A stretch of 64,000 nt of DNA, from contig JAWPHD010005109.1 of assembly GCA_037043455.1 (NCBI GenBank), positions 62,001-126,000 on the forward strand. Direction: 5' to 3'. The position numbers and the translations under genes are program-made. The DNA comes from Cyrtodaria siliqua. Lineage: Eukaryota; Mollusca; Bivalvia; Adapedonta; Hiatellidae. A model generated the notes under the pieces. It did not search any database. It was not told the origin of the DNA and was given only the letters and a program-made list of their open reading frames with translations. How positions within the stretch are numbered: position 1 is the first letter of the stretch; every line of letters starts with the position of its first letter. Below are positions 40,868 to 59,427 of the stretch, piece by piece.

Positions 40868-41040
40868 ATAATTGAACTGGGGTTTTAAGGCGCACCAACA
40901 CACGAAAGGTTATATTGCGCCTAACAGAAATGAACATGCCAGGCTCATCCTCCATGTACATCGAGATAAAATATGGAGAACGGGCCTAGAGCCTTCTCAC
41001 CCTGAACTGCAGAGTTGCTGCAAATTCTATTGTAGACCTT
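40868..41040 (-). mobile_element. SINE-like relic, inverse of the 29461 element
   Basis: It contains GGGGTTTTAAGGCGCACCAA and CATCCTCCATGTACATCGAG, the inverse of the tail and core of the 29461 element. It is 5' truncated. Confidence 0.65.
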
Positions 41041-41499
41041 AACAAAATAAACTAGAATTGTTATCTGAAAGGGCCGACATACACCAACTATACGTATACA
41101 GTTACATAACAATGTCACAGTTGCATACTACTATAAGCATGAAACTGTGTTAATGAAAGCATGTCTATTGGCCTATCACAAGATCTGTATGCATGTTACA
41201 TCAGTTAAAACGATCAATATTTACACCGTGATGGTAAGCATACAAATGAACATTTTGATGAAAAACAATACACATTACACAGATTTATATTAATATGCAT
41301 ATAGACCTGAACGTCAAGAACGTCATATCTCGGATGGTTAATTACCATCCATCTTTGCTACAATGCACATGCATATGTAAGGAGGTTGTGCAGTGCACAC
41401 ATTAATTTACACCACAAACAGCCTACATTGACGTAGCCCTAACACTGTCCAGATTATGTTTATTTCTTCTTGTCTAATAGGATAATCTGGAATACCCCA

Positions 41500-41975
41500 A
41501 TATCAATCCCTGTCTGCTGTATGGATATCAGTATTACTGTGGATATCAATTACTGTCTGGATCAGCAATACTGTATGGATATCAGTATTACTGTGGATAT
41601 CAATTTCTGTCTGGATAACAGTATTACTGTATGGATATCAGTAGTACTGTGGATATCAATTTCTGTCTGGATATCAGTATTACTGTGGATATCAATTACT
41701 GTCTGAATATCAGTATTAGTGCAGATATCAATGTCGATATCAATTAGTTTGGATATCAATTAGTGCCTGCATATCAAGCTGTCTGGATATCAATTAATGT
41801 CTGTATAATGTATGGATATCAGTTACAGTCTGGATATCAATTACTGTCTGGATATCAGTATTGCTGTTTACATACCAGTAATTGGTTATCACCTACGTCT
41901 GGATATCACTTACTTCCTGGATATCAGTATTACTGTCTGACTATCAGCGTTACTGTCTGGATATCAATTACTGTA
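41500..41975. repeat. ~18-bp tandem repeat (GGATATCAGTATTACTGT)
   Basis: About 25 variants of the unit alternate between GGATATCAGTATTACTGT and GGATATCAATTACTGTCT, giving many GATATC sites. Open frames on both strands are repeat artefacts. Confidence 0.88.
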
Positions 41976-42764
41976 GAGTGATGAAATAACAAATATAACA
42001 TGGGCAGTGTTAGCAAAGGCTGAATTAGTTGACGAATACATTTAGTCAAGTGTTTTTGGTCCTGCCAAAAAATGTGACTAATATAAATAAACAAATCGTA
42101 GAAATAATTCTAACTGCAAGCCTCCATATAGGAAGGATACAGTTCCGTTGAAATACAGAATACCAAAAAACTTGAAAACAGCAAAGTCAACGGCAGCGAA
42201 GTCAACGGACTTACAGTCAACATGAAATATAGATGTTGCCTACTTTAGTGCTTTAACATGGTATTAGTACATGAATGTAACTTGTAATATTCTGGTTAAA
42301 AATAATACACATTGCCTACATGAAAACATTGTGTTTGCTCTCTATATATTATTAATAACATACATTAAATCAAATATTTTTCGAAAGTTTTTCAAAATTT
42401 GGGCATTAAATAAAATATGAATATTTACAGAAATATTAAACACAGATCTCCCGACAGCACAGACCGAAACTGACATCATGTAAAACAATTGAAATTTCCC
42501 GAAAAAGCTAGCCATTAACCAATAATAGGTGATCTATCAAAATTAATAGATTCTTGATCAGTTTTTGGGCCAAATCATCAATATTTGTACCAAACAGTCT
42601 ATTAAATCATTTTAGAGTTATTCTATATTGAGAATTTTATGATCCTTAGTTTCAAGAAACTCATTACTCTTTGAGAGATACAGTCTTGATCTGTTTCTCA
42701 AAGCAATTTAAACACTCAATCAGTTCTCAGAACAATCTTGACATTCTGTCAGCCGGAAGGCAAC

Positions 42765-43165
42765 AGCATAAACTGCCATATACCTTTAAAACTTTACAAC
42801 TCTTACATCATACACACTTACATGACAGCAACATGTTCATACTAAAAGAGGGTCAATGACAATGCTGATGTATGATTTGCGCTGCATGTTTATTTACAAC
42901 ACAGGTGGTTTTATCGCTGCTTTCATGTAAATGAACGGCTAAATGAAATTGCAAAATGTTGAAGATAACGGAATTTAAACCCAAATGCGCGTCACGCTAG
43001 TATGACGTAACCAATATGGCAACCTTCGATATACATTCTAGTAATGCTGCGAAGCAGTGTACGAGATGTGAATGTTCTCAGAACTCACTGAGATGCATCA
43101 TAATAGCATGATGTGATGTCATAATAGCATGATGTGATGTCATAATACAGAATGTGATGTCATGA
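42765..43165. repeat. Dispersed segmental repeats, with a short TGATGTCATAATAGCA tandem
   Basis: 42865-43065 is the second copy of the 40560 segment. 42765-42865 (ACTGCCATATACC ... CATGTTCATAC) is the inverse of about 48960-49055. At 43090-43160 a 21-bp unit (TGATGTCATAATAGCATGA) repeats three times. Confidence 0.55.
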
Positions 43166-43984
43166 TAGAAACAACCGAATGAAAATATGAATGAAGCATT
43201 CTGATTGGTTCAGTGATAAAAATTGGACCAATGAAACCAGTTGTGAGGTGGAGAACTGCTTCCATTCTCATTTACTCATTCCATTCTCAGAACTCATCGA
43301 GTTTTTTCTTGACATTGAGAAGTGAGGTTCTTAAAATCCAGAACTGTTACTAGTGAAATGTATTTTTTAGCATTTTTTAAGCAATACTGATCTGTTCTAT
43401 TGACAGAATGAAATGAATTGCAAACAAAAGACCCAAATGAAAGTTTGAGTAATAGTATCACAACAGACTCAATGCACAAAATTGCAATTACTGGGTTCTA
43501 ATTAACTCAAAAGTTCAATAAGGCGTTTTTTGCACATTACAAATTCCATTGAACAAAAAATGGTACGAAATAATGTGGTTTTTGCTCCGAAAAATATACT
43601 TGGATCTCCCACCCCACCAACTAAAAGCGACCCTTTGAGTTATAAAACCCACACTCTTTGACCCTAAACAAAGGGATACTCCAAACTGGTTGAACACTTT
43701 AAGATATCCGGTATTTGACGCCTTGGAAACAAATTTGTTTTATGTGGATGAAGTTCTTCTTCAGCCTTCAAAGTCAGTCGTCCCCCCAAAAAACATAACC
43801 ATAATAAAAAGCATGTGAATGCAACCTGTCTATACTTGCGAGACCAATATGTGCCTAGAAACTTGGTAGTTTAGGCTTACTTGTTATGGCTGAAATGTTA
43901 TCACATTATACAGCCATTACACTTCAACGATTGTTTGCAGTCCCCTTTATCTCTATCTGCAATGCTTTATGCAGGTATAGATGT
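43166..43984. other. Intergenic, nothing recognised
   Basis: AT-rich sequence with no repeat ends or coding features that I can support. Confidence 0.4.
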
Positions 43985-44570
43985 TTCTTATGGACAAATT
44001 TCTAGTCTGCTCCATCTATGGAAACATTTCTAGACTGGGCCATTTATGGACACATTTCTAGTCTGATCCACTTATGGATGCATTTCTAATCTGGTCCACT
44101 TACTAATAAGGCTCATTTCTAGTCTGGTCCACTTTGTTAATTGAAGAACTCGTCTGAGATCGTACTGAAACAAATCAAATTTGGAAAAGTTTTTCTGCTA
44201 TTTTTCAATAATCAAGGACAGTAACTCTAAAAAAATACGGTAATACTCCTGTCGAATTTGTGTGAGATATGCTGAAACAAACATTTGTGTCAAATCTGGT
44301 GTTTAATAAAGTTATTGTTTCCACATGCTGAAAGGATTCATAGTTGACAAGTTTAATACCAGGTGATCAAGCACGCCGGTGGAGCAGCAATATGAATAAT
44401 AATTAACACATCTTAATTCAGGCGTTGATGTATGCCAGTGGAGCGGCAAAACGATTCATAATTAACAAGTCTAAATCCGGGCGTGTTACATGCCAGTGGA
44501 GTGGCTATATAATAGTATATGATTTATAATTAACAAGTTCAATTCCAGGTGTACATGCATGTCAGTCAAG
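43985..44570. repeat. Two degenerate tandem arrays 3' of PCMTD
   Basis: 43985-44135 has about five 30-bp units (TTTCTAGTCTGGTCCACTTA ...). 44335-44570 has four units of about 64 bp with ATAATTAACAAGT and GCCAGTGGAGCGGC. Both lie just downstream of the PCMTD stop and may be in its 3' UTR. Confidence 0.65.
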
Positions 44571-44754
44571 TACCTATATGATTTATATGTTCTATATTTT
44601 GTCATCAATTATACATATATACATTAAACATGCAAGTATCATTAATTATCAACTAATCTGGTACTGGGTATATACACTTATATATACACTGCATTGTATA
44701 GACACTGCCTTAGTCAATAACAAACTGCTATCATATGGACAATGTGAGCATCAA

Positions 44755-52688
<7,934 letters not shown>

Positions 52689-52706
52689 CTAGTCTCTATG
52701 GTAAGG

Positions 52707-52727
52707 TCAGAGGTTTATCGTGTTCAT
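52707..52727 (-). promoter_or_regulatory. 5' leader splice acceptor and six-codon upstream ORF of PCMTD
   Basis: Reading the minus strand, TTATTTCAG ends at 52728 and is a good splice acceptor, so the coding exon probably begins at 52727 and a non-coding first exon lies further right. The leader then carries ATG AAC ACG ATA AAC CTC TGA, a short upstream open frame ending 18 bases before the main ATG. Such leaders can lower translation of the main frame, but that is inference. Confidence 0.45.
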
Positions 52728-53911
52728 CTGAAATAATGAAAAATATGGAATTGATGACAGTGTTATCTCCATGATGAAGAGATGTATGATGGGAATTTCA
52801 TTCTTCATCTCCCCCCTGAAGTCGCTGTCCCTATATAACCTATTATGATGTGCTAACAGGATGTAAAACCTAGTGTTTTTTTCTATACTTGGGAACATTA
52901 CCCATACCGTAACAATTGGGAATTTTATCGCGATTTTTCATAAAATTGGGAAAAACTACAGTAAAACATTCATTTAAGAATTGTATCTTTAATATTGTCT
53001 TCAGTACACTAAGGTGAATAAGTAATATTTATAGCATAGTTTTTCGAGTATATGTGATTTATAAGTGAAAAGGGCCGTAATTTTGCTAATACGGAGTTAT
53101 GGAACCTGTGTGTGTGACGAAGCTTGATGAAACTAAAGACAAGGAAAGTTTCAATGAATTTGAATAAGCAATGTTGGAAATATCAGAATGTAAAAAAACT
53201 TCAACTGCTGTCGCTGTGCCGGAAGTTGATACCTATGTCTCATCCCATTTTTTGGAGGCGAGACAAAAATGCTTTCCTGTTGTTATTTTGTGCCCTTCAA
53301 GAGCATTTGATGTTATATTCTACGACTTTAGGACAGCATTTGACACATTACTACATAACAAGCTACTACCTAAATTAGAAGGTTATGGTATTGTAGGGAA
53401 GGTTTTGGACTGGGTGAAAGACTTCCTGCGGGACAGATATCAAATGGTTGTTACAAATGGAAATCACTCAACATCCGAGAAGTATACAGTTGGGTACCTC
53501 AGGGTAGTGTCTTCATAAATAATCTCCCCGAGGTAGCTGAAACAGTAGTCAAGCTATTTGCGGAGGATACTAAAACATACTCAGTTATAAACTCCCAAGA
53601 AGACAGGGATAAATTACAAAGAACTACTGACAATTTTTGTGACTGGTCAAAAACTTGGGACCTAAAATTTAATTCCAAAAAATGTAAAAGAATACATACT
53701 GGCAAATCAATTACTACTGAGAACCATTTTATGAAAGACAGGGAAAATCGAAGGGACTTGATTACAAATGTTTCTGAGGAGTGATAGTTAACAGTAATCT
53801 CACCTTTAACACACACAAATCCTCCAAAATAGCCTTAGCAAATAGAAACCTAGGCATAATTATGAGAACCTTTACATACCTAGACAAAAATATATTTTTG
53901 ACATTAATTAA

Positions 53912-54377
53912 AGGGACACTGTCCGTAAGTAAGCAGATATTGAGCATAACCAAATAACTGTCTGACTTTTATCAGTGAAATGTATACATGAAAACTTGAC
54001 CATAAACCCTAAAAAGTCAGTGGTTATACATTGGTAAATTTGAAGAAAAAAAAGTTTTAATTATTATTTATTTCTTCTGCTGATCACGTGACTTCCTTTT
54101 CTACATAGTATGTAGTGCGCAATATGCATAGCCCGCTTAGCTCAGTCATGAGCGACGTCGACTATCACACGCTCACTATTAATACCCACGAGTGTAATTT
54201 TAGCTTGGGCTGCGAGTTCAAATGCACAAAGCGGTAATTTTTTTTTCTGAACTGTGATTGAATTACGTTAAAAAATCTTGCATTTAATTAGTAAATATTC
54301 AATAATGTTTAGTGTGTAATGTTTGTGAACGTAATTAGTGTCTGTTTTATAAGCTAAAAGTTACGGACATTGTCCCT
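53912..54377 (+). mobile_element. TTAA-flanked MITE with a tRNA-like module, inserted in the LINE relic
   Basis: AGGGACACTGTCCGTAA on the left and TTACGGACATTGTCCCT on the right pair over 17 bp with one mismatch. TTAA flanks both ends (53908-53911 and 54378-54381); removing the element restores the LINE reading frame exactly. Inside, 54131-54235 starts GCCCGCTTAGCTCAGTCATG and has GCGAGTTCAAATGC, resembling tRNA A and B boxes about 60 bases apart. Confidence 0.85.
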
Positions 54378-54481
54378 TTAAAGCCTTAGTAAGACCTCAT
54401 TTAGAATAAACCAGTACAGTTTGGTCCATCTACTTAAAAAAGCTATAAAAGATGTTCAATGTAGGGCAACAAAAATTCTAT

Positions 54482-55345
54482 AATAATAAATTCTTTATTT
54501 AAGGAAGGTTAACTCATTATGACATAATATCAAGAAATAAACATCGTATTTTAAATGCGGCCTTCTGTACATAAATTACAAACATTTAGTGATTTTTAAC
54601 AAATACACTAACAATAAAAGTTAACAGTCAATCTTCGACAAACACTCAATTATATTTGAATATAGAAGAAATCGTAATAGTCTTACATAATGTACATATA
54701 TATCCAAGCAAAAAAATATATAAATATTGACTTTAGTATCATTCATATCAATGTGCATTTTGCAACAAACATTTTTTATAATTATATTTAAATGACTGGA
54801 TAGTAGGAAGAGAACATTTGTTGACCGGTATATTGTTCCAAACGTGTCGACCAAAGTCGCTAAATGTGTCTTTCATGTATTTAGTTTGCAGTTTTTGTGT
54901 AACAAGATCATTTTGTGTAGATGATCGCAGATTATACCTATTATTACATGCGAATGTAAGAAGTTGTGATATGTAATTAGGAGCTACTTATATATCAACA
55001 CACCAGTATGATAATGACATGTTATGAAAAGAAAGCCACTGAAGTTCAATGAACATATCCTTAGAATTAGTTCAAAAAGGTTTGTTAAATATTATTCTAG
55101 CTGCTCTTTTCTGAATTTTATCCACTTCATCTTCTATTTTTTTGCTTTTACCCCACACAGTACAGCAATAATCAAATGTAGACATGATGTAGGCATTATA
55201 AAACATAATTTTCATATCATATGTTCAATAGTAAGATATACGTTTCAGTAACACAATTTTAGAAATGAGTTTGGAACACATTTTGACTATTTGTACATTC
55301 CAAGACAAAGTTCTGTCAACATAAAGTCCCAGGACCTTTTGAACT
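54482..55345 (-). pseudogene. Antisense LINE 3' fragment
   Basis: Read on the minus strand from about 55330, the sequence encodes in pieces LYVDRTLSWNVQIVKMCSKL, TFDYCCTVWG and KIQKRAARIIFN. These are the C-terminal blocks of a different non-LTR reverse transcriptase, followed by an AT-rich 3' end. It is 5' truncated and has stops. It sits inside the sense-strand LINE relic, whose text resumes at about 55350. Confidence 0.72.
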
Positions 55346-55637
55346 GCAACATTTTAAACAACCTAGAATATAATGTAAGGCTAAGATCCCAAGGAATTTC
55401 TACACTCCAATATCTGAGTTCACGCGCAGACATGCTGCAAGTCTTTAAACTTTCTCCCTTTAGCAACATATACTAAAATAAGAGGGAATACCCTAAAACT
55501 TTTTACCTTCATTATTTACGGGGTGGAAGATAGGAATTTCCTACCTGACAGTGTTGTCCAAGCACTGAATGTGAATGCCTTTAAGAGCAAACTAAACAAA
55601 CATTGGCATAACAATCAAATAAAATGTTATGCTAGTC

Positions 55638-56516
55638 CAGGGCCTTCCCCAGGAATTTTTTAAGGAGTAGGGGAAAAAGTGTGGACGACGAAATGGGGGA
55701 AGGGCGCGGGAAGGGTGTTTCCTCCATCCTGCATCAATTTATTTTTTTGGAACGATGAAAATAAGACATTTGGCATATATCTGGCATCATATGAAATCAT
55801 ATGAAATGAAATAAGAATACATTAAAAGTTTCATTTTAATGTGATTTAATTTATATATTTCACATATTTATCAATAAATAAAGCACCATTTTATCATTTA
55901 TATCAAAGTTTAAAAAATTCAACTGTACGTTACAGTTCTTAATACATTTATGTACATTTAGCACCACCAGCTCAATTATTTCACCTATTTATCAATAAAA
56001 AATAAGTGAACAACATTTTATCATTAATTTTATTCAAAGTTTAAAAAAGTTACAGTTCTTAGCACATTTATGTTCATTTAGCACTAGCTCATAGTGAAGA
56101 GCGTCGTCGCTGATGGGAGTAAAAATTGTCTGAGTTTCTGTCACTCATTCAAATTATCCTCCATAATGAATCATCCAACACGGCAAACAAATCTCAAATT
56201 CAAGGTATTATTAATCAACGTTAATTTAATTAGCAAGCCGCGATCCTTAACTTTCCATTCACTAGGCCTATTAAGTATTAATCCAATTATAGAAGCAAGG
56301 GTGCGAACAACACGCGTCTTCTGTGTAAATTTCCAAGGCTGTATACAACAGGATGTCAGCACTTAGACTGTGTAAATGGGGGAAATATTTGACATTTTAA
56401 GGCGTCGCGCTATTGGATTTTACGATCTCGGTATGAACAAGGGATCGCGGCATGTCTGTTTCAGAAGATAAGAGATCGCAGTGCCGCTACACAACAAAAG
56501 GCTGGGGAAGGCCCTG
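55638..56516. mobile_element. CAGGG-ended element, 879 bp
   Basis: CAGGGCCTTCCCCAG on the left and CTGGGGAAGGCCCTG on the right are perfect 15-bp inverted repeats. Flanks CTAGTC (55632-55637) and CTAGTT (56517-56522) match at five of six bases. No transposase is visible in the body, which holds two related AT-rich halves (TTTATGTACATTTAGCACCA and TTTATGTTCATTTAGCACTA). Confidence 0.8.
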
Positions 56517-58365
56517 CTAGTTGTTTCCCATGCCTGCGCAGTAGACACTCTCAGCCATTAAACCAACAAAGAGATGGGCCTCCAGAAGCCATGTGCAGGC
56601 TTACCATTGGCCTCGGAAAAGCAAGTTACAGTAAGGTATTTGTTGCAAAGTAAAAATGGTACCAATAAGTACAAAATATGGTGTGACTTATTATCATGTC
56701 CGACCTCGTATTGTTGTAGAGCTGTCAAAATATCTAGGTCCCCAGCAGGGGTTAGGGGTGATTTCCCGGATGAGGGAGACCATAGACATTGAGTGGCTTT
56801 CTGCAGTGTTTGTTTAGGCAGATGCGGTTTTAAAAGAATACCAAGGTGTAGTTTCTATGAGAGACACAATGTTTATTGATCTAACCACATTACTGACACG
56901 TCCAAGAGCATGAACACAATGGGCTAAACCTACCAAACAATGTCTTCCTTTTCTACCAGAACTGTCAGGCGCGATCACAACAATAACACTGAGGTCATGA
57001 CGTCATATGCTAATCAACATAATCAGTGTAAAATATTAAAATAAATCAAGTAAAATAATTTGCAATTACAAAACATCAACGTACAGAAGTTCAGTTTCTG
57101 TACTAGCTGAATAAGACTTTTATTTCGTGAGTTTTCTCTTTTCCTGACTGCGGAATTTATAATCGCAACTTCTTTAAAACATTGTTTGCTTGTAGTTTTG
57201 TAAGGAAAAAACTAAAATATCCAAAATTTAAGACCGGAAATATGAAAATTCAAACTTCCGCTGTTCTATTTTTCTCCCTTGATTGAAATTAATGCAAATG
57301 GCGCACGGCACTTTTAACGTTTTATCTTAAGTTAAATGTGTTTTATATATAATTGAAGCAGTGTCAAAAAGTAATTGTGTGAGTATTCATTTACGGTTAT
57401 TTTGTTTTAAACAACACTTAGGTAGTTTAACATTTTTAAATCGGTTAAAATGATTTAAATCACGTTCTAAATGTATTTCTTTGCTTGATTTTGTTTTCAA
57501 TTTAACAGATTTTCCGTTTTAATTTAAAGATATCTCTTTATTTAGTATTTGTGGAAAACGGTAGTTTCTTGAAATATTTTCTGTTTATGCGTATCTACTT
57601 ATATAAATAATCTGTATTTATCGTGAAATGATTTTTAAGTAAATATTTAAGAAAAACAATTGTTAAATGTCGATTTCATGTCCGTTTTCCGATTTCAAAA
57701 CGAGGCTACCCAAACATGACACATTTATAAACTTAATAAATCGTCAATTTCTTCAAGAAAAACTATTTGCAAATTAAGATGAGTAATGGAATTGTGAAAA
57801 CATTACGTAAGGTAACTGTATACATGCCTAACTATATTATTTACCTATGTACATTTGAGAAAAAACAAGTTTCAAATTATATGCTTAACCACAAACGGAT
57901 GCGACGCCATGTTTACGGTATTTTGCACACGACTCAGCAATTATTTTTTTTATATTTTCTTTATTGATTTTATTGTGTTTTGTGTTCTGACAAAATACCT
58001 AAATAAAGCATTAAATAACATCGATTTTACTTTAAATACTATGTAGATATATATAGTATGTTTCCTGTTGTTACATGTGTAAATTTCATTTTTAATATAG
58101 TTCCTCAATGTTAAAGTGAGGCCCTGAAGAGGGTTAAGATATATTTAAAAAGAAAAGAAAAAAAGTCTGTTTTAACTTGTTTACATAACTCGTTTACAGG
58201 TTTAGAAGAGAGAGTAGCAGCATCTTCCTCTTTCAAGCATGGGTCTGATGTTTTACAATAGATTAAATTTCTGGATTTTAATTTCTGTACAGATGCTTTT
58301 ATAATAGAACATTTACTTAATAATTTTATACTTCATAATATTTAAAGCTAAATGCTACCACTATT
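56517..58365. other. Intergenic region 5' of PCMTD, nothing recognised
   Basis: The first non-coding exon and promoter of PCMTD might lie here or nearer the gene. I see no TATA or CpG signal strong enough to call. Short open frames have no family features. Confidence 0.35.
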
Positions 58366-58690
58366 TAGTAGCTAATATTCATTATATTAAGGGGCATATA
58401 CATATTGTATTTATAATAATTACTATATTACAGTGTTTATTAATAGTATAATAATCATTATATTAAGGTGTATAGAATATATTATTAAATGTTTATATAC
58501 TATTTGTAATAATCATTATATTAAGGTGTAAATAAATATTAAATGTATAATAATTATTATATTAAGATGTTTATAAATTGTATAATAATCATTATATATT
58601 AATGTGTATATAAACATGACATTTTGTATACAAATAAATATAAATAATCATTTATATATTCAGATGTTTAATAAATAATCATGTACATGT
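58366..58690. repeat. AT-rich degenerate tandem (ATAATCATTATATTAAGGTG)
   Basis: About six diverged units of roughly 50 bases share ATAATCATTATATTAAGGTG followed by A/T-rich spacers. Confidence 0.65.
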
Positions 58691-58917
58691 ATAACAAGCC
58701 TGTCAAATGTTGGATAAAATGTGAAATCTCCAAATTTTTCATTAGCTTTCCAGATTTAAATTTACTAACTCTGAATTTTATATTAAATCTTATTTTAATT
58801 TTTTAGTCGGATTGCATAGCAAATCCAGGCATATATTTTGGTAATTTCCATCTGTCTCTTTGTCGACGTGTTTTGACGTTTTGCTTGAAGTTTTTGTTTT
58901 TCCTCCTCTCTCAAAAA

Positions 58918-59253
58918 CGAAATGTCGGAAAGCTTTGAAACTTGTTCATTATCATTACACAGTGGTATATGACAAGAACCATAACTCTGTCAGATATTTT
59001 GCCTGAGTTATCCCCACTTTTCACTGATATTTTTCATTTAAAATGTTAAAGTTGCATAGATCATCAATATAAAAAAATTCAATTGAAGCACCAACAGTGG
59101 TGCGAATGCCAGATTGCAACTTTAACATTTTAATTGAAAAATCTCGGTGAAAAGTGGGGATAACTTAGGCAAAATATCTGACAGAGTTATGGTTCCTGTC
59201 ATTTACCACTGTGTAATGATAATGAACAAGTTTCAAAGCTTTCCGACATTTCG
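58918..59253. repeat. Large inverted repeat (139-bp arms, 57-bp loop)
   Basis: The arm 58918-59056 (CGAAATGTCGGAAAGCTTTG ... GTTAAAGTTGCA) is the near-perfect inverse of 59114-59253. The loop is 59057-59113. The arm text includes CATAACTCTGTCAGATATTTTG, a phrase of the mollusc dispersed repeats, so it may come from two head-to-head copies. As RNA it would fold into a long hairpin. Confidence 0.88.
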
Positions 59254-59427
59254 GATTATCAGCTAATTCCTTGGGGATGTCTGTGTTATAAATGCACTGA
59301 ATCAATATACAATTAGTGACACATAATCTGTTGATATTTTTTCACACCTTAAGGATATAGGAAAATTAGTTCCTACAGTAAAACATGCACATGTGCAATA
59401 TATCTCTGGCTTCTTTAATTGGTCAAC

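Larger units (their letters stand above)
53290..55637 (+). pseudogene. Broken LINE reverse transcriptase, split by two nested insertions
   Basis: Segments 53290-53907, 54382-54481 and about 55346-55637 read in order as parts of one non-LTR reverse transcriptase. They include a YDFRTAFDTL motif (active-site block A), a PQGSV motif in a shifted frame, a decayed catalytic box (FAED in place of the usual xADD), and then the C-terminal thumb region and a LPDSVVQALNVNAFK end. Frameshifts, stops and a deletion after the PQGSV motif make it inactive. A TTAA MITE (53912) and an antisense LINE end (54482) interrupt it, and a CAGGG element (55638) marks its right edge. I do not assign the clade. Confidence 0.8.

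Noticed and set aside
41470..41981. Open frames rich in DIxI or GYQ
   Set aside because: They are the GGATATCAGTATTACTGT tandem; the amino-acid periodicity follows the DNA repeat.
54131..54235. A functional tRNA gene
   Set aside because: A and B boxes are recognisable, but no cloverleaf with a paired acceptor stem could be drawn and it lies inside a MITE, so I describe it only as tRNA-like.
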